Assembly: GCA_030549495.1 (NCBI GenBank)
Contig: JAUIRK010000127.1
Span: forward strand, 1-64,000
Length of the DNA: 64,000 bases
From: Nectonema munidae
Taxonomy: Eukaryota; Nematomorpha; Nectonematoida; Nectonematidae
Reading direction: 5' to 3'
In this document: piece after piece, positions 24,000-33,119 of the stretch
Numbering within the stretch: the stretch's first letter is position 1
Layout: every line of letters begins with the position of its first letter
Position numbers and translations under genes: made by a program
Notes under the pieces: model-generated
Told to the model about the DNA's origin: nothing
The model's input: only the letters and a program-made list of their open reading frames with translations
The model's database searches: none

Positions 24000-24480
24000 A
24001 AAAATGTTAATAAACGTGACCATCGTATTCAGCATACATGAAAACGGGTGTATATAAATAGAAAACTTTGTATAACGATTTAATCTAAAAGTTTCTTTTT
24101 TCAGTTGAGCTGTCATATAGCAATCAATTTTTTGACAGGTTTGGTTGATTTTTTATAAAATAAACGTGACCATCGTGTTCAGCACACTTGAAAATGAGTA
24201 TATATGTGTAGAAAATTTTGTATACCCATTTAAAATAAAAGTTTCTTTTTTTAGTTGAGCTGTCATATATCAATCAATTTTTTGACAGGTTTGGTTGATT
24301 TTTAAAAAAAATAAACGTGACCATCGTGTTCAGCACACTTGAAAATGGGCATATGTGTTTAAAAAATTTTGTATACCCATTTAAACTAAAAGTTTCTTTT
24401 TTTAGTTGAGCTGTCAAATATTAATCAATTTTTGACAAGTTTGATTGATTTTATAAAAAATAAATGTCACGATCAGATTC
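24000..24480. repeat. Satellite-like array, about 150-bp period, three-plus units
   Basis: The phrase AATAAACGTGACCATCG recurs near 24010, 24160 and 24311, with a weakened copy near 24460. Each unit continues with TGAAAATGGGCATAT, AAAAGTTTCTTTTTTTAGTT, GAGCTGTCA and TTTTTTGACAGGTTTGGTTG. An inverted partial copy lies at about 21680-21790, giving inverted ends around the piggyBac remnant. Confidence 0.7.
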
Positions 24481-24543
24481 GCAATCAATCATTTAGTAGG
24501 TCACAAGGAAATTTTGTAAAAATTTGCAATCATTCAAGAAAAA

Positions 24544-24577
24544 CCGAGGGGGGGGGGGGGCTAAAATAGCCCCCCGG
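24544..24577. other. GC hairpin with G14 tract
   Basis: CCGA followed by fourteen G, then CTAAAATAG and CCCCCCGG. GGGGGGCTA pairs with TAGCCCCCC around an AAA loop. The hairpin is very stable and stands out in AT-rich DNA. Confidence 0.6.
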
Positions 24578-24962
24578 TCACTGAGGAAATAAAAGTAGGC
24601 CATCACTAATAGGGTGAGCCTAGGAACATTAGAGTGTACCAAAAAAATAAAAGTTGTTGCACACTAGCTAGATCCAATCTCCCATTAATAAAATAAATTG
24701 TAATTAAAACTAAATTAAAACTGAATTTTGAATCAAAATGAAAAATGGAATCACCTAAATATAGAGATTAAATTTATATTTCGTTTATTTGTTCCTAAAA
24801 ATATTTAGTGTACATGACCGCCCGTCCGTCTTTAAAGTTAATGAATATTAAAAACAGTCAATTCAAATGAAAGTGGATTTATTTGGAGAAACAATTGATT
24901 TTCTATGGTACTCCACTGTTTTGAAAAGAAATTGTTTGTCTGCTTCATTTGTTGTAATAATG

Positions 24963-25439
24963 CAGTGATTCTTAACCTGTAGTCCATGGACCCCTTAAGG
25001 CACTGGCGAATCCAGAGAGGCGGACACCCTTCAGAAATTCCCCTTACAGATTTTGCTCTTCCCTAAAGCATCAAGACTTGTATGGTAGTATTTTAGTAGT
25101 ATTTTTTAAAGTTGCCCCCTATGGTCAATTTCTAGATCTGCCACTGCCTTAGGGGTCCATGGATGGGTTTAAAGAGGTCAGTGAGTGTCAGATTAAAAAA
25201 ACCATTTTTTTAATTTAAAATTATAAATATACTTTCATATACATTTTGATTAAAATATTTTATAAATATTCAAAAACATTTTATAATGGATCATTTTAAT
25301 AAAAACTAAGTATTTTTTGGAAGTACAAATATTAATTGCATGCTTATGACTTTTATCTAAAAATTTCCTTGGAGGGGGTCCATAGTTTTCATGAGCTTTT
25401 TAAAGGGGTCCATGACTGAATAAAGTTGAAGAACCCCTG
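24963..25439. mobile_element. hAT MITE with perfect 8-bp target duplication
   Basis: The left end is CAGTGATTCTTAACC and the right end, on the minus strand, CAGGGGTTCTTCAACTTTAT. The exact duplication TAATAATG flanks it at 24955-24962 and 25440-25447. It interrupts the repetitive ORF between FNSII and TTNEADKQF. It is itself interrupted by a smaller MITE. Confidence 0.85.
25001..25146. mobile_element. Small hAT MITE nested in the 24963 MITE
   Basis: The ends are CACTGGCGAATCCAGA and, inverted, CAGTGGCAGATCTAGA. The flanking octamers CCTTAAGG (24993-25000) and CCTTAGGG (25147-25154) differ at one base. It is 146 bp long. Its ends resemble those of the MITE at 45810-46064 (CAGTGGCGAATGAAGG). 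Confidence 0.8.
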
Positions 25440-26041
25440 TAATAATGGAATTAAAATTGGTTGCCAAGGCAACTGCTCTTTCAGCTGTATCATTTACAAC
25501 CTTCGGACTGGTTATAACTCCTGTTACTTGCTTCCATCCAGGGGTAGGAAGTGGAATTTTTAAAGCTTGAAAAAAATTTTGCGTTTTTTTGCCATCTTTG
25601 ATCTGCAAATTTTTAAACGCAGACTTTTTCCATCAAAGCGTCTCAGGCCCTTACTAAATGGTTCCTTATTTAGGAGATTATAAAGCATCATTTTTTTCTC
25701 CTGAATTGAGTTGAGTGGAAAAAAGCCAGTGGCGCAGGATTTTCGCTGAGGTACCATAAATACCTCTTAAATTTTGTTAAAGCAGTTCTTGCAATGCAGT
25801 CATCTACATAGTGATAATCTTCATTGTTCAGGGAGTTTGCGATAATCTTGTCGAGCTTGTTGGTTTTTCAGTTCATTCTGCAAAAATAATATGATCTCTT
25901 CTCTTTTCTCTAAAATCCATTGTTCAAGAGAATCAGGATTAACATCATTGTATTCAAAGTATTTATAAGAACTCATAGAAATAACAAACCATTTTGCTTT
26001 AAACCGATTAAGAGTGCAATATCTGGACCACTTGAAACAAA

Positions 26042-26666
26042 TGATCTCTTAACTACAACTCTTTTTTAATTGACACTGATTGTATCTTTTTTAAAATACG
26101 TGTTTGTAAAAATAAAATAAAAAAACTTCTCATGAAAAATTATAAATTTATTTGTCATTCTACGGAATGTTATGCGTGTAAATATCAACTAAATTCCTAG
26201 CTTGTACAAGTTTTGTATTTTATTTCTCCATTTGTTTTATGTATTTTATTTCTTATTTCATGGTCTTTTAGCTTATATAATATATAATACATATGTTTTC
26301 TTATCATGTTCCATTATTTGTTTTTACTCTTGTCTATATTTAAAATTTGTTAACGAAATATTTATTATATATAAATTTTCTCTTCATGCTTTTTGATACT
26401 TTCCTTTATCCTCTTGTGTTCATGATTATTTCTTTTGTGGCAGCCTCGTTCTCATTTATTACCAAATCTTACTTACACTTTTATAAATGTGTATGGGTTT
26501 TATTCATATCAGCGGCTATAAAGCCTTTTTGAATATTTGCCTTAAAAAAAAACTTTCTATATTGAAAATATATTGTCTATTCTATTTAAATTTGTAAACA
26601 TTTTGTCTTACTGATGTGAACGAACTGTTCTTTTTTCTTTATAATTGTATGAATAAATCTTTCTTT
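26042..26666 (+). mobile_element. Retroposed insert (LINE 3' tail or SINE) with 11-bp target duplication
   Basis: CTTGAAACAAA occurs at 26031-26041 and again at 26667-26677, exactly flanking a 625-bp insert. The plus-strand 3' end reads GAATAAATCTTTCTTT, the sort of polyadenylation signal and simple tail seen on Jockey/CR1-like LINE copies. Collapsing the duplication restores the reading of the interrupted ORF (VFDIVF followed by VSSGPDIAL). No reverse transcriptase block remains. Confidence 0.7.
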
Positions 26667-27859
26667 CTTGAAACAAAAACGATATCAAAAACTGTAGCTA
26701 TCAGCAACTCATGAATATGATGTCTGCAGGCCACAAAAAAAGCAACCGACGATCAATGTGGTTTTGAATGATTGAGCAAGCTCCTTTGTGAATTCTAGTC
26801 TTTACTTGCAGACGTATCAAAGCATAATCCTGCAATCCAAGTAAGACAGCCACTCTTTTAGTAACCGTTTTAGCAGTGACTTTACACGTTACATTAGATA
26901 GCTTGGGAATCGCAAGGAGATTTTCAACATTGTTTCCTGGGACTACAATTGGAAGCCACTCTGACTTTTCTCCAACAGTGTTTGGAAGTAATTTCTTGTC
27001 AAAGTGTACTATTAATGGAGTATTGGGGCAGAATGTGTCCTTGATATTGCGAGCTATTGATATCGAACTTTTTCCTTGATCTATGTATGGACGATATCGA
27101 AAGAGTTATTTTAATTATGTCAACACTTGCAGCTACCAATGCTGGAGCTACAACATGCATTGTTTTCCTTATCAAAGTGCCAGTTCTATCCAAAGCTGCA
27201 GAATCGGTACTTTGAATTATTTCCCTTTGGCTTTTTATTTTTGGTGTCTTTGAAGGTTTGTTAGTTGCCGTCATCTTTATCAGGGTTGTTGGATGAGGCA
27301 AAAGAAGTACTATATTCTTCAACAGTTACTTTTTCAATGACTTTTTCAACCTCTTCTAAACATTTCTTGTAAAATTCATATCTCTTCTTTCTTTTGAAAT
27401 TTTTTTTTGAAATTTTTATCTTCTTTACCAATAAATTTTTTTTAGTCCTCTTTGATCTTCAAGAAAGGCCAAATCTTCTTTGTTTTTTTTATAAGCGTGC
27501 TAGATTATCAATGTGCGATAGGCTATTCAATTCTTTGCTGAACTCTTTTATTTTTTTCATGTGTGGCCTATTCACGTCCTTTATTCTTCATCAATTTTCC
27601 ATGTTTTTCATATTTATAACGAATTTTTTTGCAACAGTGATTTTGAGATGTAAACAGGCTTGCAACACTCCAATTATATATAATTTCGTCTGTCACGTTT
27701 ACACAAAATTCGCTAATTGATTTTCTTAAATTTTTTTATATAATAAAAAGGCCTTTCTAGAACACATTTGTTTGTTGGAAGTTGCCTTCAACTTTCAAAG
27801 TCTGTTTCACGGACAATGCCTACAAGAAAAATAGCTTTACTCTTTCTTCTTGATGCCAT

Positions 27860-29161
27860 TTTAATAAAATAAAAATTATATTATTTCGATAGAAAATTAA
27901 TAATTAAATTATAGCATAGAAGAGCATATACAACATAAAAAAATTCATAAATAAAAACTTCACATGTCTCTCTCTCACTTGACAAAGAATGTTGAAATAT
28001 ATCATGTTAATTTTCAGGAGTCACTTTATTTCTAGACACGCAAAGCTCTAGAAACGAATTTTTTTTCCATCAAATACTGATGAACATTTGTTTCTTCAGG
28101 GGTGACTTTTCTTTAGTTTTTTTGCTTCAAATTTGGCTTAAATTCATATTTTTAATAGGAGATTTGAATAGGCATGTGTGTGCTTATAAATACAAAATTT
28201 TATTATTTTCCTTAAAGCGTAATACGCTATAGGCCCCATTAGTTCAAATACTCCACAGAAAAATTTTTATTACTATCTTAATTACCATAATTTTCGTTTA
28301 CAAAAAAAATTAACCTTACCAAATTAAACATTATAGAAATTTAAACAACTTTTATTTTTCATTTCATAGACTTCAACACCTAGATAAAAAGTTTTTCATA
28401 TTGATTTCTCTTAATATTATGGTCGTTAAAGGTAAGGCTATAAAGATTTTTTTTCCAATTACCTTCTAATGGTCATCGAATTACCCAAATATGTCCGTAA
28501 CCAAACTCTGAGGATTCCGTTATAAATTAGTATTTCTATTTTTTAACAAAACAATATATAACACTATAAGAAATTTACTACTATAAAAAAGAATCTGCCT
28601 TTGCAGATTCTTTAGTTTTTTAGTTGATTTCCTCTTTCCATGCAAAATTGAATTATGATAGTTGAGGACAGTATTGATGCTGATTAGATAAATATATTAT
28701 ATGCTCGGATGTTGGTTGGTGCACCTAACACGTTTATAAAGCCACGCCTTAAAAGTTGTAATAATTCTTCGAGGCACGCAAAACTGAATAATGATAAAAT
28801 AAAGATAAGACAAACAGTAGCAAACATTATTCCACAGTTATATCAGTCCAAATTGATTTTTTTTATATTAAATGTTAAGAAAATTTTGTTGCGAAGTCAT
28901 GAATAAAAGAGAGAAATAAGTAGAACAGATTAAAACTTTTATTCAAATAAATTCTTTGAACAATAAATTTTTGACCACTCTGGTTGTTTTCGCGTCAAAT
29001 CTACTCTTACGAGAAAAGAAACCAAGGATCAAAAGATGAAGAAGGAGGACATGATAATTAATTTTTCTAAGATTTTATTTGAATAAAAATTTTACGATTT
29101 TTTACTTTTTTAATGCAAAAATTCAATAAAGTAATAAATAAAGAAAACTTTTGCTATCACT
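27860..29161. other. No gene recognised; compact hairpin at 28588-28613
   Basis: The stretch holds a perfect 11-bp stem, AAAGAATCTGC, loop CTTT, then GCAGATTCTTT at 28588-28613, followed by AGTTTTTTAG. The ORF at 28709-28906 shows no family signal. Confidence 0.35.
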
Positions 29162-29258
29162 CTATTTGGCTCCCAGTTTTTGCATCCTTCTTAAATATGC
29201 CTCAGCTTGGGTGGAGATAACATCGACGATTTTATTGAAAATTATTTTCTCGTTTTCA
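29162..29258 (-). CDS. Possible terminal coding exon of an unidentified gene
   Basis: The minus strand reads ENEKIIFNKIVDVISTQ then AEAYLRRMQKLGAK and a stop at 29162-29164. A TTTATT (minus-strand AATAAA) lies downstream near 29084. An acceptor-like AAG lies at 29261-29259 after a moderately pyrimidine-rich tract. The amphipathic, charged composition and natural-looking C-terminus resemble a real protein end. I found no convincing partner exon, so this may be a pseudogene fragment or chance. Confidence 0.2.
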
Positions 29259-29698
29259 CTTCATGATTTTTAAAAGAAAGTGTAAAAAGCTAGTACACTA
29301 AAGATTTATTAAAAATTTACAAAATTTAATAGCCTAGAAATAATTTTGTTTTAAATAAATCAGTAAAATTTAAAAAATTTTGATTATATTATATAATAAA
29401 TACCTAATTGGTTTGCTCCACCTTCTTTTTATATTTCAGATTTTTTATAATTCTTTTTTCTAAAATAAATAAATAATATGAATAATAATTTCTAAACTAA
29501 GATCCCCAGTTTTTGAAAGTTTCAATTTTAAAATTAGTATGGATGCATTTAATAAAAATATTTTTTTTGTTATTAGCATTTTTCTATTTAATTTATAAAT
29601 ATAATTAACGCTATCTCAAAATTTTTAGAATTATATAGCATATTGCATGTTTATAGCATACATTAAAAAAAATATATCAATATTAAGTCTCCCTAATA

Positions 29699-30182
29699 CA
29701 GTGGTTCCCAAACTTTTTCTGATCCTTACCCACTTTTCATACATGTTCCCTGTCTATGACCCCCATAACAATCATAGCCGGTGAATACCGTGACTGTCTA
29801 CTAGTATCTAACAATTATAATCATAAGATTAATTAAAAAGGGCATTTTGCTAAAAGGTGTTTCAAGAATAAACAAAAAAAGAAGGAAACATAGAAAATCC
29901 AGTGTATGGAAAAAGTTTATTAATCCTACGCTATGTGATTTAATCTTTGAATCTTACAAATTTGATAATATTGTAACAATTAAGTGCTATAGTTGGGAGA
30001 CAATTCTACTCACAATTCATAGGTCTCATAGTATTCACAGGTGGGATAAGAAGCCTTCCCTCCACCGGCTATCTACCCACTAAACTCCTCTGGTTTTATT
30101 TAAGCATAGCCTCACATTATGGCCCCTTAAATTTTGCTCTATAGCCCCCAGGGGGCCATGGCTCACAGTTTGGGAACCAATG
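29699..30182. mobile_element. hAT MITE with perfect 8-bp target duplication
   Basis: The ends are CAGTGGTTCCCAAACTTTTT and, inverted, CATTGGTTCCCAAACTGTGA. CCCTAATA flanks it exactly at 29691-29698 and 30183-30190. GCCCCCAGGGGGCCATGG near the right end is a typical subterminal motif. The end sequence is close to that of the large hAT at 14372, a plausible source of transposase. Confidence 0.85.
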
Positions 30183-30190
30183 CCCTAATA

Positions 30191-30839
30191 CATCATGTTT
30201 GTTTTCCACACTTTTAGTGAATCTTTTATTTGCAAAAAAAATAGGAAAAAAATGAAACTAATTAATTATATTGCAACATTTACTTATGTAAAAGAGGGCG
30301 TAAAAGAAACCGAAATCTAAATAAATAAAGAAAAATGATGTATGATTCGTATCTTTTCCAATTAATCGTATAACTACTAGCTTGCTTACATTATCTTAAC
30401 TTTATTCTCCAACTGATATCTTATCTGACCAAAAAAGGGCCTTATCAATTTATTTATGGTAAAAGGAATCACCAACTGTCACGATGATATGATACATATA
30501 CATTTTGATTTAATTAGATATGCTATTCGATATATGACAAAATATCTATGATATTTTGAGGAATTGCATTATTCTTCTTTTAGTTGTAAGTTACTTTTGA
30601 TATAATATATATTCTAGTGTTTAAATTAAGAAGAAAGCGCTACTCTCACGTCATATATATCTTTCACTTTGAGAAGTTTGTGCTTGAAAAAGATTGTTTG
30701 TGTGTGAGATATAGGATTTAATAAACATAACTCTCACTGCCGTTTTCTGTATTCGTTGTAAAGAAGTACAATAGTAATGTCCCTAGTTGAAAACGCTGTA
30801 GGTAAGATGAGGAATGAAAAGAGACTTGTATATGGTAAA
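30191..30839. other. No gene recognised
   Basis: AT-rich DNA between a hAT MITE and the SINE/LINE block. I saw no ORF, element end or RNA-like structure. Confidence 0.35.
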
Positions 30840-30975
30840 GGTAAAGGGGTGTTTTCATCGAGAAGGCACAATTAAGCCGCTTGTATCGAACTATGAGGAA
30901 AACAGACTTGATGCGGGATCGAACCCAACACCTTGAGTTATCGAATCCAGCATCTAACCAACCCTACTTACGAAT
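30840..30975 (-). mobile_element. tRNA-derived SINE-like sequence
   Basis: On the minus strand, GTTGGTTAGATGCTGG (30949-30963 region) resembles a tRNA D-arm and A box. GTTGGGTTCGATCCC (around 30915-30928) is an excellent B box and T-arm. The spacing suits a tRNA-like promoter, but the anticodon arm and acceptor stem do not fold as a working tRNA. It lies directly downstream (on the minus strand) of the LINE reverse transcriptase remnant, so the two may share a tail or the SINE may have inserted there. Confidence 0.5.
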
Positions 30976-30985
30976 GAGGAGTGTC

Positions 30986-31841
30986 AGTAGAAAAAAAGTG
31001 CTTGAGATGTTCCAGGACTCCTAGGGTGTAAGCTAGCTTTTGTTGGGTTTTTGTTATATGTTTGTGCCAAGAAAGATTTTGGGTGATTGTCAGGCCAAGT
31101 AAATTAAACGTTGATACTTTGTGAAATCTTACATTGAGTAAAAATGTTACAAATTTTTTTATGTTTTTTTGTAAGAAAACACCACTTTTCTGCGTTCAAA
31201 CTCAGATTATTAGAAGTAAGCCAAGATGAAACACTGTTTATACTGTCTCTTAAAAAATTTTACTGAGAGGACAATACTCACGTCGTCTGCGAACAACATA
31301 ATTATCCCTTTTAGTTTACACTTAAAAATGTCATTAATATAAATGTTAAACAGGAGGGGCCCAAGTACTGAGCCTTGTTGCACCCCTGATATTACACAGA
31401 TATTGCAAGAGAATAAGTCTTTTATACAGACTGACTGAACTCTGTTTAATAAATAAGATTCAAAAAATAGGAGAGCATGGTCTGAAAATTCTAAATATTT
31501 AAGTTTTTTCAAAAAAAAACTACCTCGTTTTTAGATTCAAACCCATTTATAATTTCATTTATGAAACATGACTTTAAATATTCTGTGGAATAAGATGGTC
31601 TGAATCTAAACTGAAAATTTGAGATCAAATTATTTTCAAACAAATAAGTGGAAATTTGAACGTGAATAATTTTTTCAAAGACTTTAGAAATTGTGTTTAT
31701 TATTGCAATCGGTCGGTAGTTAGAGATTTTCTGATTTTTACCTTTTTTCTTTATGGGTACTATTTTTGTAGGTTTCAATAATTGAGGAAACTCACGTTTT
31801 AAGTATGAGAAGTGAAGGGATTTAAATTTTTTAGAAACCAC
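30986..31841 (-). pseudogene. Jockey/CR1-like LINE reverse transcriptase fragment
   Basis: The minus strand reads LKPTKIVPIKKKGKN, ISNYRPIAIINTISKVFEKI (RT domain start), then after a frame change SGVQQGSVLGPLLFNIYIND and LFADDVSIVL (RT catalytic motif), ending with VSTFNLLGLTITQNLSWHKH and a helical tail near 31000. No endonuclease region is visible above 31841, so the copy is 5'-truncated as is usual for LINEs. Confidence 0.75.
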
Positions 31842-32408
31842 TTTTAATACTTAGGATAAATTTGTATTTGTTTCAATTAGAGGAATGCAATTTAACCAAT
31901 AAAAAGGCATATATCCATCTATGTAAATATTTACATTATTTACTATTATTATGATTACTGTACTGGGTAGGTTTATTCGTGCAAGTAGTAATTTTTTGCG
32001 CGGTGTGGGTTCGGGCATTGAAACATTGAATGTAGGTATAATATAATGTGTTTTTCTCAATTAACGCATTTAGGTTTATTGTTCTTGTAGAGGAATGCGA
32101 ACGAACTCGAATTTTCAATGGAATTCATGGGTTAACAATGATATGAAATGTATTGTAGGATTGGATTAATAACTAAGTTGTGCTTAGAATTATAAAGTAA
32201 TGCGTGATATACTTTTAAATTGACTTTTTTAACACACTATTCGTTAAAAAGATTTTTGCATCATGAGTACCGGTACAACCAGTAAAGAAACCGCTTTATA
32301 TACTTATCTTATTGCAAATTCTTACTTTTTTAAAAAAAAATTTTTTGCTAATAATTAAAAAAAAAATTTGAAATAATATATTTGACAGAATGCCCATATT
32401 TTATATTA

Positions 32409-32671
32409 TGCAATGTAATATAAAGTGACACTATGTTATATTTATAACTAACTAGTTTCAGAGTTTGAACTCGTTATCAAAGGTAAATAAAAAGTAAAGA
32501 ATATTTTGAAGATAAATGTGAACTTAATTATTCTCTTTTTCCACATTTTACCTTCAAAATACTCATTACTTTATTTTTAAGTTTGATAAAGGATTTATAC
32601 TCTGAAACTAGTTAGTAGTTATAAATATAACAAAGTGCCCAATTTTTCCTCACTATATATTACATTGCCAA
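32409..32671. repeat. Foldback element with long imperfect arms
   Basis: The left arm contains GTTATATTTATAACTAACTA then GTTTCAGAG. The right arm contains the inverted CTCTGAAACTAGTTAGTAGT then TATAAATATAAC. Pairing continues outward through CAATGTAATAT and inward through the TATCAAA/ATTTTGAAG tracts, giving arms of about 110-120 bp with scattered mismatches. No coding content. Confidence 0.65.
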
Positions 32672-33119
32672 AAAAATTTTCCTACAAATTTTGATGAATA
32701 ATTATTTTTTAATCATTTCTGATTAATAAGTCATGTAATAATTTTCAATTCCTTTATTGACAATCAAATTATTCCTACTTTTCTATTTAATCTCGTAAAA
32801 TTGGGTTTCCAATTTAACTTATTTCTCAAAGTATGAATGCTTGTTTTACTATAATTTTTAGATCTTAGGAACTGGTAATAGGCAATTTAATGGAGTATTT
32901 TTAATATGAGGTTATATTTAATCAGTTAACACGCTTCTTTGGATTCAAGTGTTAGACATAATATACCCATAATAGTATAGCCTTGGTCCAAGCAGATAAA
33001 TTTAGTCATAGAGAATATGCTGGCATCGGAAAATATTTATGGTATAAAGTATAACATATTTTTAATCTTCACTATTCAAATTATTTTAGTAAAAATAGCA
33101 GTGTGATTCTTTTAAAACC

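Larger units (their letters stand above)
24863..27859 (-). pseudogene. Uncharacterised repetitive ORF family (transposon-associated), split by two insertions
   Basis: The start at 27859 reads MASRRKSKAIFLVGIVRE. Conserved blocks follow: HFDKKLLPNTVGEKSEWLP, VVPGNNVENLLAIPKL, CRHHIHELLIATVFDIVF, SSGPDIALL, SLEQWILEKREEIILFLQNE, SPKVVNDTAERAVALATNF and NEADKQFLFKTVEYHRKSI, to a stop at 24863. This block order recalls a multicopy protein common in invertebrate genomes (pattern DTTASNTG, ACRHHIMELVL, KVVNDTAERGV), whose enzymatic role I do not know. The copy is split by a hAT MITE (24963-25439) and a retroposed insert (26042-26666); both carry target duplications, and the blocks abut in the correct order once those are set aside. 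Insert-free length is about 625 codons. Internal stops in the N-terminal part show it is dead. Confidence 0.65.

Noticed and set aside
20985-24480. Repeat arrays considered as a CRISPR array
   Set aside because: Whole roughly 150-bp units repeat without unique spacers, the host is eukaryotic, and no cas-like gene is present.
27394-27720. 108-codon plus-strand ORF
   Set aside because: Antisense to the N-terminal part of the repetitive ORF family; Phe-rich shadow.
30905-30965. Possible functional tRNA gene
   Set aside because: A- and B-box-like parts are present, but no proper acceptor stem or anticodon arm can be formed; it fits a SINE head better.
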